Positions 36,105 to 48,060 of a stretch of DNA of 64,000 nt are shown here, piece after piece. A program made the position numbers and the translations under genes. The stretch is taken from positions 9,206,183 through 9,270,182 of the forward strand of contig NC_134510.1 of NCBI RefSeq assembly GCF_027942865.1, given 5' to 3'. Position 1 is the first letter of the stretch. Each line of letters starts with the position of its first letter. Below the pieces are notes generated by a model. That model was not told the origin of the DNA. It did not search any database and saw nothing but the letters and a program-made list of their open reading frames with translations. The stretch comes from Odontesthes bonariensis (Eukaryota > Chordata > Actinopteri > Atheriniformes > Atherinopsidae).

Positions 36105-39100
36105 CCAGCAGGAGTCCTACCCTGAGCCGGGAAGTCCGGGATTCGGCTCCTGTGACGCCTCGGGCTGGTGCAGACCTCCATCGTGGGCCTGAGGTCTTCT
36201 GCAGGCTGTGCCTCAGCCAGCAGCCGACGGCAGCTTCCAAAGAACTGCAGGCCTGCAAGTGCATGTACTGCACAGCGGTAGGTAGAAACCACGTTCAGCA
36301 CTTCATTGAATCATGCTCCTGCTCAGGTATTTGAGCTCTATGGGAATCAAATCTGTGGACGTGTGCAACTTAAACAGAATAAGGTGTATAAAGCCTAGAT
36401 AAAGACTTGCATTGATCATGCTTTTTCACTCTCTGTGGGTGGTTAGGATTTCACAAGAGTGTTCCAACAACAGACTTTTTCATCTGAGTAATTTAGGAAA
36501 TTGGCCAACGTTTCTTTGGAACGGGATCCTCCTTTTCATTGCAGTAATGCTTGCTGCTTTCAGACCTTAAAATAGATAATTTCACAGGCAAATTTAGAAT
36601 ATTTCCATTTTAGAGAAATGAAATGGTTTCAACATCAGACTTGCTGCTCTCACGTTCAGTCTTGTTGAATTGCCCCTTGGAATTTTTTTTCTTTTACAGT
36701 TTATCCCAGCTTTTTTTTTTTTTTTTTTTTTTTTCTTTTTTCAACCACTCCCAGCCATGTCCTGAGTTTCAGTTGCAGCCCTCGCATGAGAACACCAGTG
36801 TTATCTTTAGAATACAGAGCTGTATTGTTTGTAACAGGAGTATAAAGCTTCTCATCCAATGCCTGCTTGCCTGCATATAAAAAGGAGTGAATTCCACATA
36901 GCAGCAGCCAGGTGTTAATCTCTGTCCAAGAAGGCCGCATAGATTCCTTCTTCCACAGAAAAGTGACACTCAAAAGACTTTTTTTCTGTTCCTCAAAGCT
37001 GTCTGCCTTTGTGCCACGATGACACAGTTCCTCCTACTTTTCTAGATTGAGGCAACATATGACTTGGATTGCCCCACTTTCACAACAGCTCATTTCCCCC
37101 TTACGTTCTTTGTATTCCATACCTGTCAACTTTTGATACGTTGTTTATTTCTCTCACACAGCTTGGACGGTAAAGACAAATTGTGATTTGCAATGGAATG
37201 ACATCTGTGACACATTGTGGTGTCACTGCTTCACGAAATATCACGTCTAATTCTGCCATGTTGTTCTTCACCCTCTAGTGTTTGCAGCAGTATGTTAAGC
37301 TTGCCATAATGGAGGGTGGCGGGGCACCCATCACCTGCCCAGATATGACTTGCCAAAAGAGTGGAGCGCTAACAGATTCCGAGGTATGCCCTGTTTTAGA
37401 AGCAATGATATATTTTGGTCACCTAAAAAAGACAAAAAAACAAAGAAAAGGACTGTTGATGTGCAGGTTTTTTTTTTTGTTTTTTTTTTGGTTGTGGAAC
37501 ATTCCTAAAACTTATTGTTTTGTTGGCTCCAGCAGTTGGTCTCCACGCGAGCGCTGCAAGCACTCTTCTCATGAAACGAGAAGTTGGGATTTTCACCCTT
37601 GTGTTGTTTTTTTTTGTTTTGTTTTTAGATTCAGAGTTGTGTAACTTCTGCAGAACAAGCTTTGCGGGACATGCCCCGAGAAAATTCCTGTTGCTCTGTA
37701 GTGGAAAATGAAAACGGGGGGATTAGTGCCGTAAAATGAAAACATGAAAGTGATCCTGCAGTTTTTTTCTTACCAGTCTAAACCTCCTTGTGCTTCGTTC
37801 TTAAAGCAATACTATGTAACATTTCTACCTTAAAATAACAGCTTGAAAAAAATTGTGCGGCTAGAATGAGTTTTAATATTACGATTGGCCTGTCTCCTAT
37901 GCCCTTCGGGGGTCTGAGTTGGAAAAACTGCGCTATGTAACTTTGCTGGACCGGCCCGGCAGCTGAGCGGAAGTACTTCGACTTGCTTTCTGGCACACCT
38001 ACCGCAAAAACAAATAGACCCCTCTCACGCTCCCAGGTACATTTGATTACTCTTACCTTCTCAGTCAACATAGCTTGCACCTTCTGACTCCTCGCAGGTT
38101 CATCAACAAACGTGAAACGTGAAAGCGAAAGGGTGTTGTATTTACGACAGTGTAACCGTACATTACCTCCAAGCCTGTAGGGGGAGCTCCATAATGGGCT
38201 TTTTGAGAAGTTACATTGTATTGCTTTAATAGGAAATGATTTGATTATCCAGAAGTGAAATGAAGCAGATGCTGAGTAAACCAAAAAGTATATCACATGT
38301 TTTTTTAACTCTAAAAGATTTTGCTGCATTTTTATAAATAATGCTGTTGCTAGGTAACCCAGGTTTTCCCATTATCAGTCTCTCAACACCAACACTACAC
38401 AGCCTCATATGTATGAGTTTAGAACTTTTTTCATGGTGGCTTTAAAGGTTGCTGTGTTTAAAAAAAAAAATTTAAAAAAAAAGAATCATGTTTCGTGTAT
38501 TTGAACATCCAACTTTTATTTTTCTTAAACAGCAGATATGTAAATGTCATCACAGGTGTGTGTGTGTGTGTGTGTGTGTGTGACCGGGGCCAATCCCTGT
38601 GCTTTGTGATTGCAGATAGCCGGTTTGGCTGCAGCAGGTCAGGCTGAGCTGTATCAGCGTCTGAAGTTTGAGAGAGGTAGGTTTTTTTACATTCCTGCCC
38701 TGATGGCTGATGACAAGCGCTGACCTATTTCAGGTTACACAAACAAGCCACCAAGTGTTTACCCTCACGTGTCTGGGATATTGTGGAGCCTGCTGCCCTT
38801 TTTCCCATTCTGCTCTGGCCACTGTGATCCCTGAGGCATAGAATAGATTATTCGGTTCTATTTTAATTCTTTTTTGATTCCATTCTATTGCTGTATAGCA
38901 ATAATTAACATCGGAACATAATGATAATAACGAACACTTCAAGACACGTGTGTCACTGTGCTGGTAAATTAGAAGTAATTAGCTTCTCAGTGTAAATAAA
39001 TTGTTTGAACTCTTATGGAAACGTTTGTGTGGCACACAGCACTGGACGTCTGTTGCAATAGTTTTCTGTTGACATCTCTAAATTGCAAACTGAGGGTAGT

Positions 39101-42100
39101 TTGCCTTCCAGTTATATTGGTCTGCTCCAACTGCATGGTAACAGCACACTTATTGTTGCAGTTATTGTTCACTCGAGCCATAAATCTTGACTCATATTAT
39201 TGGAAAGAAAAAAAAGAGTTCAAAGTACAGGCTGTTTTGCAATGCTGTTTACCTTTCGGTGTGATTCATAATGAAAGTAGGGGCTAGTCAAGAGTCTGAG
39301 TCAGCGTGTGGTTTTGTTTTGGTTGCGTTATGTGGGATTTGATTTCTGTGTAAACATTATAGATCTTGTTCTTTTGCTGTCCTCTAAATCTATTTGTCTT
39401 CAGACTTAATTAGTTGAAATCAAGAAGAATGTGTTGTGAATGCTATTTTTTAAAAAACAGTTTTTTCCCACACTCTTGAGTTTCGGTTTGTGATTTTTCA
39501 ATCTGAGTCAGGTGTCCGTCATACTTATCAGCAGGTGCTTCCAGGTTAAACTATTACGATGGGGACTGCTCAAAGTCCTTCCAGTCTTAGTCTGTCCTTG
39601 TAATGTCTCTGCCGCAAATCGACATCACCTAGAATCTTTGAGTAGCTGGTTTGAGCACGTCGACGTACACCTAGATGTCTTGTTTGCGGCACTTCATTGG
39701 AACGGTTCGTCAGTGCGGCCGCCATGTTGGTCAGGTACATATAGAATTTTAGCTTCAATACATGCACAAACAAATGCTCCAGATTCCACTTTCATCTAGT
39801 TCACTCCAAAATTTAGAGCCCTATAAGATACTACATCAGTACACTCATTTGACCTTGTAAGCTCATGACTGACGTGGGTTCCTCAGATTTAAAGTCTGCT
39901 TTGCTTCATACTTGTAAAGATTTCAGCTTGAAGATGACTGAAACGGGGCGATTTGCCTTTAAAGTTGACTCAGTTGCAGCTAATATTTTTGAATATGTTG
40001 TGTTATGTGTACGGCTCTATCCTTTTTTCTAAATCACTCCTCTCGTTATGCATCCACAGAAGTGAAACTTGACCCGAGTAAAGCCTGGTGCCCGGTGCTT
40101 GGCTGTCAGGCGGTTTGCAGCATGCAGCCGAGCACTGAGGGCCGACCGGCCGCTGTGCCCTGCCTGACCTGCCACACTGTCTTCTGCTCCAGCTGCAGGG
40201 GGCCCTGGCAGGACGCCCACACCTGCCCGGAGCACCAGCTCATGATATCGCCCTCACCCTCCCATGAAAGCAGGTTAGTCGGTCGGTTTGGTCAGCTGCC
40301 CGCTGCCTACAGCCGCAGGGCTGCGCTTTGAAAATGGCACTGCGCTAAAAGCAGGACAAGTGAGTCAGTTCAGGCACTGAGGGGCCTTCTTAAGGGGCCT
40401 AGAGAGGCCTAGAGAGTTACTGCTGTAAACAAACTTGGAAGCGAATCAGGATTCCAAGGATCATGTTTTCTTTGTTCTGTTTTTATGTGGAAAATATTAT
40501 GATTTTACCGCTTCTATTTCATATAAAAATGCCTAAGTGCTATTCGGGCAGCACTTTGAATTTGATTTGTTGCACCTCAGCCCTCAAAGGTGTCTCTGTG
40601 CTGAATAATAACATTATTTTAGGATTAGTAGCTTCGTATTTCTCAGCAGAGGCCTCAGTTTAGTCCCTTTGGTACAGCTATATAACTGCGCTGTTTAAAG
40701 CTGTGGCTCTGCCAGATTGACTGATGTCATCCGGGAGCCACTGAGTTATATTGGAATTCCATTGTCTCTGTGCCAATGGGAGGAGGAGGCCGGGTGGGAG
40801 CTGAGCAAGTTAGTACAGCAGAAGTCCAAATGCTGCAGTGGCCTCTGCAGTGTGCTGTTAAGGATGGAGGAGAAATCATTCAAGCTCCTAATACTGTATG
40901 ATTTAGCCTTTTTGCTGTGCTTCTGTCATCAGGATGTAGTTGCGGAGCATTTTCCATCTCATTGGTTTGGTTTTTTGGCCTGCCTTTATCTCATTGCTCA
41001 GGAACTCCTTGCCCTCAGTTATTGCAATCATCCATGATTGTAGATATGACCTTGCAATGTACTCTGAGAGTCCCTCTCTCATACTCATGCTTCTCAAAAT
41101 AATTAACCCTTTTCAAAGCGAGTTCACATGCTGCTAAATTAAGATTTCCCACATTGTCTTTAGGCTCCCGGGGCACTTATGGCCTCACGCTCCTAACATG
41201 CTCCCTTTAAGCGCATTCCCGGTGTTTCTTTTGCCTTCTCCAACAGCGACACTGACATGTCCATCAAGCAGTGTCCTATGTGTGGTATCTACATCGAGAG
41301 GAACCAGGGCTGTGCACAGATGCTGTGTAAGAGCTGCAAACACACTTTCTGCTGGTACTGTCTGCAGAATCTGGACGTGAGTCTCCTCCTGCCAACGATA
41401 CCACAAATGCGAAACATGGTTGTGAGCACAAGTTGATAAAGCTAAGAAATATGCAACTAACGTGGTTGTTTAAATGCAGGGAGACATCTTCCTGAGACAT
41501 TATGATAAGGGACCGTGCAGAAACAAGCTGGGACACTCGAGGGCCTCAGTTATGTGGAACAGAACACAGGTGAGGCATTTTAAGTTTGTGGGGAGGCTGT
41601 CATTGTCTCTCAGACAACTGTGAGTCACAGCATTTTTTTTGGACTGAATGTTTTTTCATGGGCCTTACTCTGCCATCATATCACCAGGATCAGCTGTTAA
41701 AAGTTTGCGGACTTAATCTTCGTGAGACTTAAACCTTCTGTGAGGGTGAAACACTAAACAAATAAATCCAAGCCGAACAAGTAAAATTTCCATGACGCAT
41801 TTCACTTTATTTAGAAATGACAAAGTGTGCTACTGCACTCTCATTTATTGCCAGAAGAGCATGAGGGACATTTAGTTTCCTTTCCACTTATCAGCTGCTG
41901 CATTTTTAACTAAATGTACAGTTAAAGGCCTGTAAAGTCTGTGCTGCCGTGCCGTTTGGGTTGTTTATTTTTCCACCACTGTGTCCAAGAAATCCTTTAT
42001 CAGACTTTAAACTGAGCTAATCCCAGCACTAATCCTAAATTCCTGCCCTGTAGCAACGTCAGCCATTCAACAAGACGATTACAGTTGGCCATCAAACCTA

Positions 42101-43921
42101 CTTTGTTTTTGCTTTTCCCTGCCTTATTGCCTTATTATCACATGATTAGTAACAAATTTACTGCGAAGCTCCAGGCTGTGCTTTGGCCTGTGTACGTTGC
42201 TGAGTGTCTGAGAGTAGACGTACAACAGCACAGTTGTTCACTGGAAAAAAAAATCATGATAGATTTGGTTACACCCTTGATTAACCGGTATTTTAAGGTC
42301 AGCTGTCAGTTTGCCCTAAATTCCTTTAGCTACAGTAACATTCTTTGCTGCCAGCAAGCAGTTTTGTTGTGCCAGTACGTTTTGTCGGCACAACACGATC
42401 TGTTCAGAGAATATTGAACATTGTATGTTTTTTTTAAATTCAACACGTGATACGTGACTTTACCGTGCCTTGATCTACACACCAAGGTGATGTGGACATG
42501 TGAATATGAAAATATAACACCCATCTGTTATAGGTCAACGACTCACTTCCTCAATGACCGCAATTAAATGAGGCTCTGGCAGCACACCATGAACTGAACA
42601 AGTTTAGTTTGGCCAACCGCTGACTGAGTAACAAAGCTTCTTCTTCTGGTTCAGCAGTACTGTTCGTCCCAAACCTGCTGTACCAAGTTAGGGTGTGGCC
42701 ACATATTTCCGCACACTGGCCTTTAAAGGAAGACTGAAGCTCCTGTACTAAAAAATTAATACAAAAATCAAATGTATAAACAACTAGATAAATAAGTTAA
42801 GCCAAGCAGTGCTGCCAGATTAAAATAACTAAATTAAGCATTAATTATCTTTATTTTATTTTAATTTAATATGTCTTTATATACTTATTCTTTTACCCCA
42901 GTATTTATTTCTCCATCATATTTTTTTGCATTTCCCCCCTATCTGTTTCCCTTGGCATATTTATGTATTTCAATATTATTTTACGCGTCATTGAATCAAA
43001 TTGTACATTGCATTTTTACATGTATTTACTTCTTCATTGTTTCTGCTTTTAAACCCCCTTTTTTCCCATATGTATATATAGTTTTGTTTTTCATGTTTGA
43101 CAGTCCTTTACACCTTACCGCTTCATTATCCATATGAGGAGGGACATTATACACAGTGAGTCCCTCGCAAGGTATTGACAGAGACCAGATGAGAGTAACA
43201 GCGTTAGCGGCTAGCTTAACTTATAGTCCAAACAGTGGCCTAAAAGCAGTTAGCCATGATGCGTAGCTTTTTGTTCTTACTCCATAAAGAACTATACTTC
43301 AAGCAGGTGAATTACTGACTGGGAGAGCACAAGCTATCGCAGGCTGTTCAACGCACAAGGCATTTGTATCATCGCTAGGGGAATGGTAGTAGCTATTGTT
43401 TATGCTACTTCCAGTTTTTGGAGACCATGGCAAACTTTCAAATACAACCCCCTTTCATTTGCATAGTAAAGCAGAAATGCACACTGAAATGAAATGGCCA
43501 CTGTACTTCACCTCGACTTTTGCATGCAGGGTTTTTAGGTAGAAAACAAGTGTAAGCTCACTGTTTCCTTGGACATACTGATATACAATCCTTTGCAAAG
43601 ATCATGGGATCACCACACTTGGAGGGTGCTCATTCATCTTTTTTTATTTAGTACAAAAGATCAACAAGACACAAATCTATTTTACTGAACAGCTTAACAT
43701 TATAATATTGATTAGTGTGTCTTAAAATGTGTTGCTATGTTTTGGCTCAGGTGGTGGGTATCCTGGTGGGGGTGAGCATCATCGTGTTGGTGACATCTCC
43801 ACTCCTCCTGCTGGCCTCACCCTGCATCCTGTGCTGCATGTGCAAGCCCTGCAGCGGGAAAAAGAAGAAGAAGAAGAAGAGGAAGAGGGAGCACAGCCAG
43901 CCAGACCGCTCCACATCATAG
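36101..43921 (+). CDS. rnf144b: RBR-type E3 ubiquitin ligase RNF144B
   Basis: Transfers ubiquitin by the RING-between-RING mechanism; mammalian RNF144B has roles in apoptosis and innate signalling. Coding exons: 36101-36277, 37279-37383, 38616-38676, 40060-40273, 41247-41376, 41480-41569, 43751-43921, giving 315 residues (human about 303). RING1 uses [13 protein letters not shown] and CPDMTC. The IBR starts after [10 protein letters not shown] ([23 protein letters not shown]). RING2 is [19 protein letters not shown], with the probable catalytic Cys208 in NQGC. The block [20 protein letters not shown] and the membrane helix [20 protein letters not shown] match RNF144B rather than RNF144A. The tail is an unusually Lys-rich [12 protein letters not shown] from AAG runs. 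The start codon was chosen because it matches the family N terminus and lies at the uORF overlap. The leader exon is at about 33400-33522. Confidence 0.93.
37801..38229. mobile_element. MITE in rnf144b intron
   Basis: The termini are inverted copies: TTAAAGCAATACTATGTAAC at the left and, read from the right end, TTAAAGCAATACAATGTAAC (19 of 20 match). It is 429 bp and non-coding. The 183-residue minus-strand ORF across it is incidental. Confidence 0.85.
38559..38582. repeat. (TG)n microsatellite upstream of an rnf144b exon
   Basis: About 12 TG units, 34 bp before the acceptor of exon 38616-38676. Confidence 0.85.
38677..40059 (+). other. rnf144b intron
   Basis: 1.4 kb with no recognised exon. 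A GC-richer segment at about 39530-39830 (with GTGCGGCCGCCATGTTGG) resembles a dispersed DNA repeat, but I could not find matching ends. Confidence 0.4.
41570..43750 (+). other. Last rnf144b intron
   Basis: 2.2 kb of AT-rich sequence. No coding exon and no clear repeat boundaries were seen. Confidence 0.5.
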
Positions 43922-44810
43922 CAGCTCCCGCTCCCATCTGCCTGTCCAGGATTGCTCAAGTGACCTCACGGAAGCCAAGAAAAGTGCAAGTGCCGAAAAA
44001 AAACTTGTGGAACAGTGGAGTATTTTTCATCTCTGAACAGACTGGAAGCCCTTACGTGGGTCACCTGGATTACCATGTGCAGACTTTCATCTTGAACCTC
44101 AGTGAGAGACGTGTTCAGAAATCACCGTCGAGTTAAAAATGTACCTGATTTGGTGGAAGTGTAAATATGTGGAGAACGAATGTACATCTCGGCATAACAG
44201 GTCGTAACTAGAAAGCCATGTCTGTGAGTTTTCCTGGACAGGACACTTACTCCCTAACACACCCCTACATGCACACGCATCCAGTTCAAAGTGCAACGCC
44301 ACCCTCATGTGCCAAACTTCATGATGCCAAACCAGAGACGTTAGGTGCTCAAGTGCCTCGCTCTAATGTGCCAGGTACTTGGTTCGGTTTCTTTTTGCCT
44401 TCCATTCTATCTTTATCTTGTGAAAAAAAAAAAAAAAAAAATGCATTATGAAAATGGACAACTATCAGGATCACACAGGGCTGGAAAATCCTAAACAATG
44501 CAAAACACTATTAATGGGAGGAAGCAAACAGCATCATGTGTGCACTTTATTATCTGTATTGATATGAAACATTATAGGGCTTCTATGATGCACAGAGAAC
44601 TCTTCTTCTGCAAGTGTTTGTTGTTTCCAACCGGCATATGTCCCAGACCAAAGGCTCTAAAGGATAATGTGTGCTTTTCTAAAGTGTGTTAATATGTATT
44701 TATGGATTATGTGTGTGTGTGTGGTATCATTTCTACTTTTCTGTTGATGTTTCTGCATCAGATATTTTCTAAAGGCGCCATTGTAAATGAGAATAAACAT
44801 AATGTGTTGA
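43922..44810 (+). other. rnf144b: rnf144b 3' untranslated region
   Basis: It runs from the TAG at 43919-43921 to an AATAAA at 44792-44797, about 0.9 kb. It contains an A run at 44422-44440 and a short GT run near 44709. Confidence 0.75.
44792..44797 (+). terminator. rnf144b: rnf144b polyadenylation signal
   Basis: AATAAA followed within 20 bp by GT-rich sequence (ATGTGTTG). Confidence 0.65.
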
Positions 44811-45114
44811 ACATGCATGAGACGATGCTGTGGTTTCAGTGACAGGAGTCATTTCTCAGCTTTCTTATTTTGCAAAGCAGTCATGAGAGAAGATATTATT
44901 GCGTTTCACACAGCATGCTCACATCGTACCAATGAATACATAAGAATGGAATTTCTGGTGTATTACATTGGGAAGCTGCAGAAAGCACGGCAAGGCAAGG
45001 CATTCAAAAGAAATGCAAGTCAGTAAGATAGAGGAGGTAAGTGAACAGAATTTCCGTTGTTATATTGTGAAACACTGGTCTATATTTCACTAAACAACTT
45101 AAGACTAGTCTCGT

Positions 45115-46050
45115 TTGTCTCTGTGTGTCCCTGTGATGGACTGGCGACCTGTCTCTAATCCAATGCCAGCTGGGATAGGTTGCAGCCCCCCCCCACCCCC
45201 TGTGATTGTTGGATTAAGTGAGTGTAGAATATGGATGGATATTGCTGGTTTGGGATGTCATACAGTCAAAAGAGGCTTCCCCTTTAAGTGGAAGTTCCGA
45301 GGTCACATAAATGTGATAAAATATCTAATAGAGATACATTCCAGTCCTGTTTTAACACACCACACTGCACAGTGTCTGCTCTGTTTGAGAGCTGTAATGA
45401 TATTATTTTACCTGACGACTCCGGCTCCCATGCTGTGTTAATTCCTATTGATCGTAAGACAGTTTTTGGTATTGTAGACCACAACATTCTGCTAAAACCT
45501 TTTGGGGGATTAAGCGGATTTTTCAGTGACAGTATTAAAACGGTTACATGGCTCTGTCAGAAGGAACTGTCTCCTCCAAAAAGGAAACTACTCATCATCT
45601 CCTGCTTTGAATTTCATGTGGAATGAATCAGGGCTCCATTTTAGATCTCTTTTGATTCTTTTTGTACACACTGCCCCTTGGCTCAGTCTAAAAAAAAAAA
45701 ACATTTCCGACCACAGTCATGCCGGTGACACAGTTTCACCTCCCACTGACATCTGACACAACACTGGCAGTACTGCCATCTGTGTTGATGACATTAAAGG
45801 TTGGCTGGTAAGTCATTTCCTTCAGCTAAATGAAAAAAAAAAAAAACCTATTCAGTCCATCACACTCTCTCAACAGCTTTAACAATAAACTTGTCCCTTG
45901 ATCAAACAATGTGCAGGATGCTGTAAAAACGTCATGGAAATATAGTCAAATAAAAACGTGGACCTGGAAATTGTTATCCATGCTTTTATCTCCTTTGGTT
46001 AGACTGTAGTACGTCATACATATGGGGCTCACTCCGTCCAACAGTGAGTT
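45115..46050 (+). mobile_element. Decayed L2/CR1-type LINE reverse-transcriptase fragment
   Basis: Frame-shifted pieces read like a LINE reverse transcriptase in order: ALFESCNDIILPDDSG, then SHAVLIPID...FGIVDHNILL, a degraded middle, then DDIKGWLVSHFLQLNEKK and LEIVIHAFISF. The start at 45115-45240 resembles an L2 3' tail from another copy (GGGATAGGTTGCAGCCCC, ATGGATGGAT). Stops and indels are frequent, so it is an old dead copy. Confidence 0.75.
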
Positions 46051-47080
46051 ATGTGTTTAACTGTCTAAAACCTTTCAAATTGTTTCTATTTATCTGTTTT
46101 GTTTTGTTTTTTTCTTTCACCACGCTACATAGAAAACACTTGGGTCAGCCTCTGTTGCTTTAAATGTGCCGGAGAAGCAAAGATGACGTGACTTTACTTG
46201 ACAAAATAAATCTAGTAAGAATGCTTCAGTTGAGGAATTTAAAAAGAAGTGCTCCAGGCCAGGGGGTGTCTGATTCCGAAGGGCTTTAGTGACACCTTGT
46301 GACCGTGGACGGAACTGCGCCTTTTTACCCTTTTTGTTTTTTGTGCACAAGCTGAGAGGGCGTGCCCTAAATTTGCCTTGAGCTTGAAGCAGCTGTGGAC
46401 GTTGGGATCCAGTAATGGCAGCTCAAGAGGAATTTTTTGCGGGTAAATGTAGCCTAACGCGTCAGTGCTTCTGGAAGTCATACACTGTCTGATGTGTGTG
46501 TGTGTGTTTATGTACACGGTGAGGACAGAAAGTTTTGTCTGTATGGCGAGTGGTGAGCAACAAGGCGACAAGGTGTTATGCCGAGAAATGCATGCCTGCT
46601 GAGAATTGCATCCCCTGTCGCGGGAACGCGCATCGCTCAAACGCCTGCATATCGATGAGAATACGCATATAAATATGACCGGCGAGGCAACTTTTAAACA
46701 TATTCATAATATAATCGTGTTGTTTAACTATGAATGCCCTATAAATGTGGAGTTTTATGGAAGATTAATTTTAGAAAACACGACTTTGACACCCTTATAA
46801 ACACGTTGGAGGCGAACGCTTACAGTCACACTGTCTGATGAAAAATGTTCTCTGTTTCGTGGTTTGCAGTTACGGGTGACATTCCTCGCTTTTTCTACCT
46901 ACACAATAATAGTTTAAGCCTTATGTAACACCCAAACTTTTGAACTAGTAATAAAACGCTGGAATGGTTGCAAATAGAAAATGGTCTGAGTGAGAAAATA
47001 ACTGCATTCCCTTAAATTGCACAATGGTTATAGCCTAAAAACTCATTAATAATACATAAATTAAACAGTATAACTAATAT
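46051..47080. other. Intergenic stretch without recognised features
   Basis: AT-rich, with a short GT run near 46495. The minus-strand ORFs (46117-46350, 46239-46640) have no family resemblance. Nothing else was seen. Confidence 0.5.
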
Positions 47081-47519
47081 GTATAATATGCACGGCAACC
47101 GTGCGAGTGCGCAGGGACCGTCTGCAACACATGGGCAAGACGCTGTAAACAAAAATCAGCAACTCCACTGTTGTACAGGATAGAGACGCTAAAACCACTC
47201 CACACATCAGCGTTCTCCTCGTGACCACACTACAACAGCTGTTATGGACAAACCAGGTTCTGCAAAATGTTGGTATTTAAAAAAAAAATCTGATTAATCG
47301 ATAAAAACTTGAATAGTAATCAATAACTTTACTGTTAGAAAGTACATACGCTCTAAACTCACGACACACATCACCAGTCTCCTCCTGGTCATACTACAGC
47401 AGCTGTTTTGGACAAAAAAGGATTTGGAATAATTTTGGTCATTATTTTTTTTAGTTTATTAATCATTATTAACTTCAATAATAATCAGTAACTTCGCTGC
47501 TATAAAGTACAGACACAGT

Positions 47520-47937
47520 ATGGACAGTATCCTGGAGATCTGTAAATGATTAAGAACAGGATTTTAGGAACACCCTTTAAAATAAAACTCAGACATTCAA
47601 AAGAAGTGAAATCACCAAATGAGATCTCTTTACACTGGAATGTATCTTTAAATAAGGCAGCCTCCCCCCCACCTTTCCTCCCATTTCGGCATTTATCCAT
47701 AAAACTAAAGTTTGGGGGAGCTGCTTCATTAAGAACAGTAGCACTTGTGCTCTCTGTTAACCATGTTTCTGTCAGAAAAAGAAAATCTAAATTGTGTGAA
47801 ATTATGAAGTCATTAACTAACAGTGACTTATTGGACAGAGATCTAATATTAAGTAAGGCTAGCTTTGTGGAGTTTACACTGGTCTCTGTTGTATTCTGAG
47901 TTGTACGTGGTACCGTTAACAGATTAGATAGATCCAC
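47520..47937 (-). pseudogene. LINE ORF2 start, truncated inside the endonuclease domain
   Basis: The frame begins MDLSNLLTVPRTTQNTTETS and continues with LALLNIRSLSNKSLLVNDFI and FLFLTETWL, the N-terminal part of an APE-type LINE endonuclease. It is cut off after IYRSPG, where the sequence passes into the left repeat arm; the last few codons are arm sequence. The reverse transcriptase is absent. The element has lost its 3' part, opposite to the usual 5' truncation of LINEs. Confidence 0.8.
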
Positions 47938-48060
47938 CCAGGAAGTTGACTGTTTTTGATTCCTTCTTTTACTAACTAATACAGGAATCCTATTGGGCCC
48001 CAGCTTGTTCTCAGAACAGCTGTCAGCAGTCGGACTTCTATAGCAGGGACCCTGAACACA

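Noticed and set aside
37778-38329. 183-residue minus-strand ORF
   Set aside because: It lies across a non-coding MITE and its flanks in an rnf144b intron; no domain, no splice context.
39512-39830. Possible MITE or short gene in an rnf144b intron
   Set aside because: GC-rich phrase resembles dispersed repeats, but no inverted ends or duplication could be found, and the short ORFs have no family.
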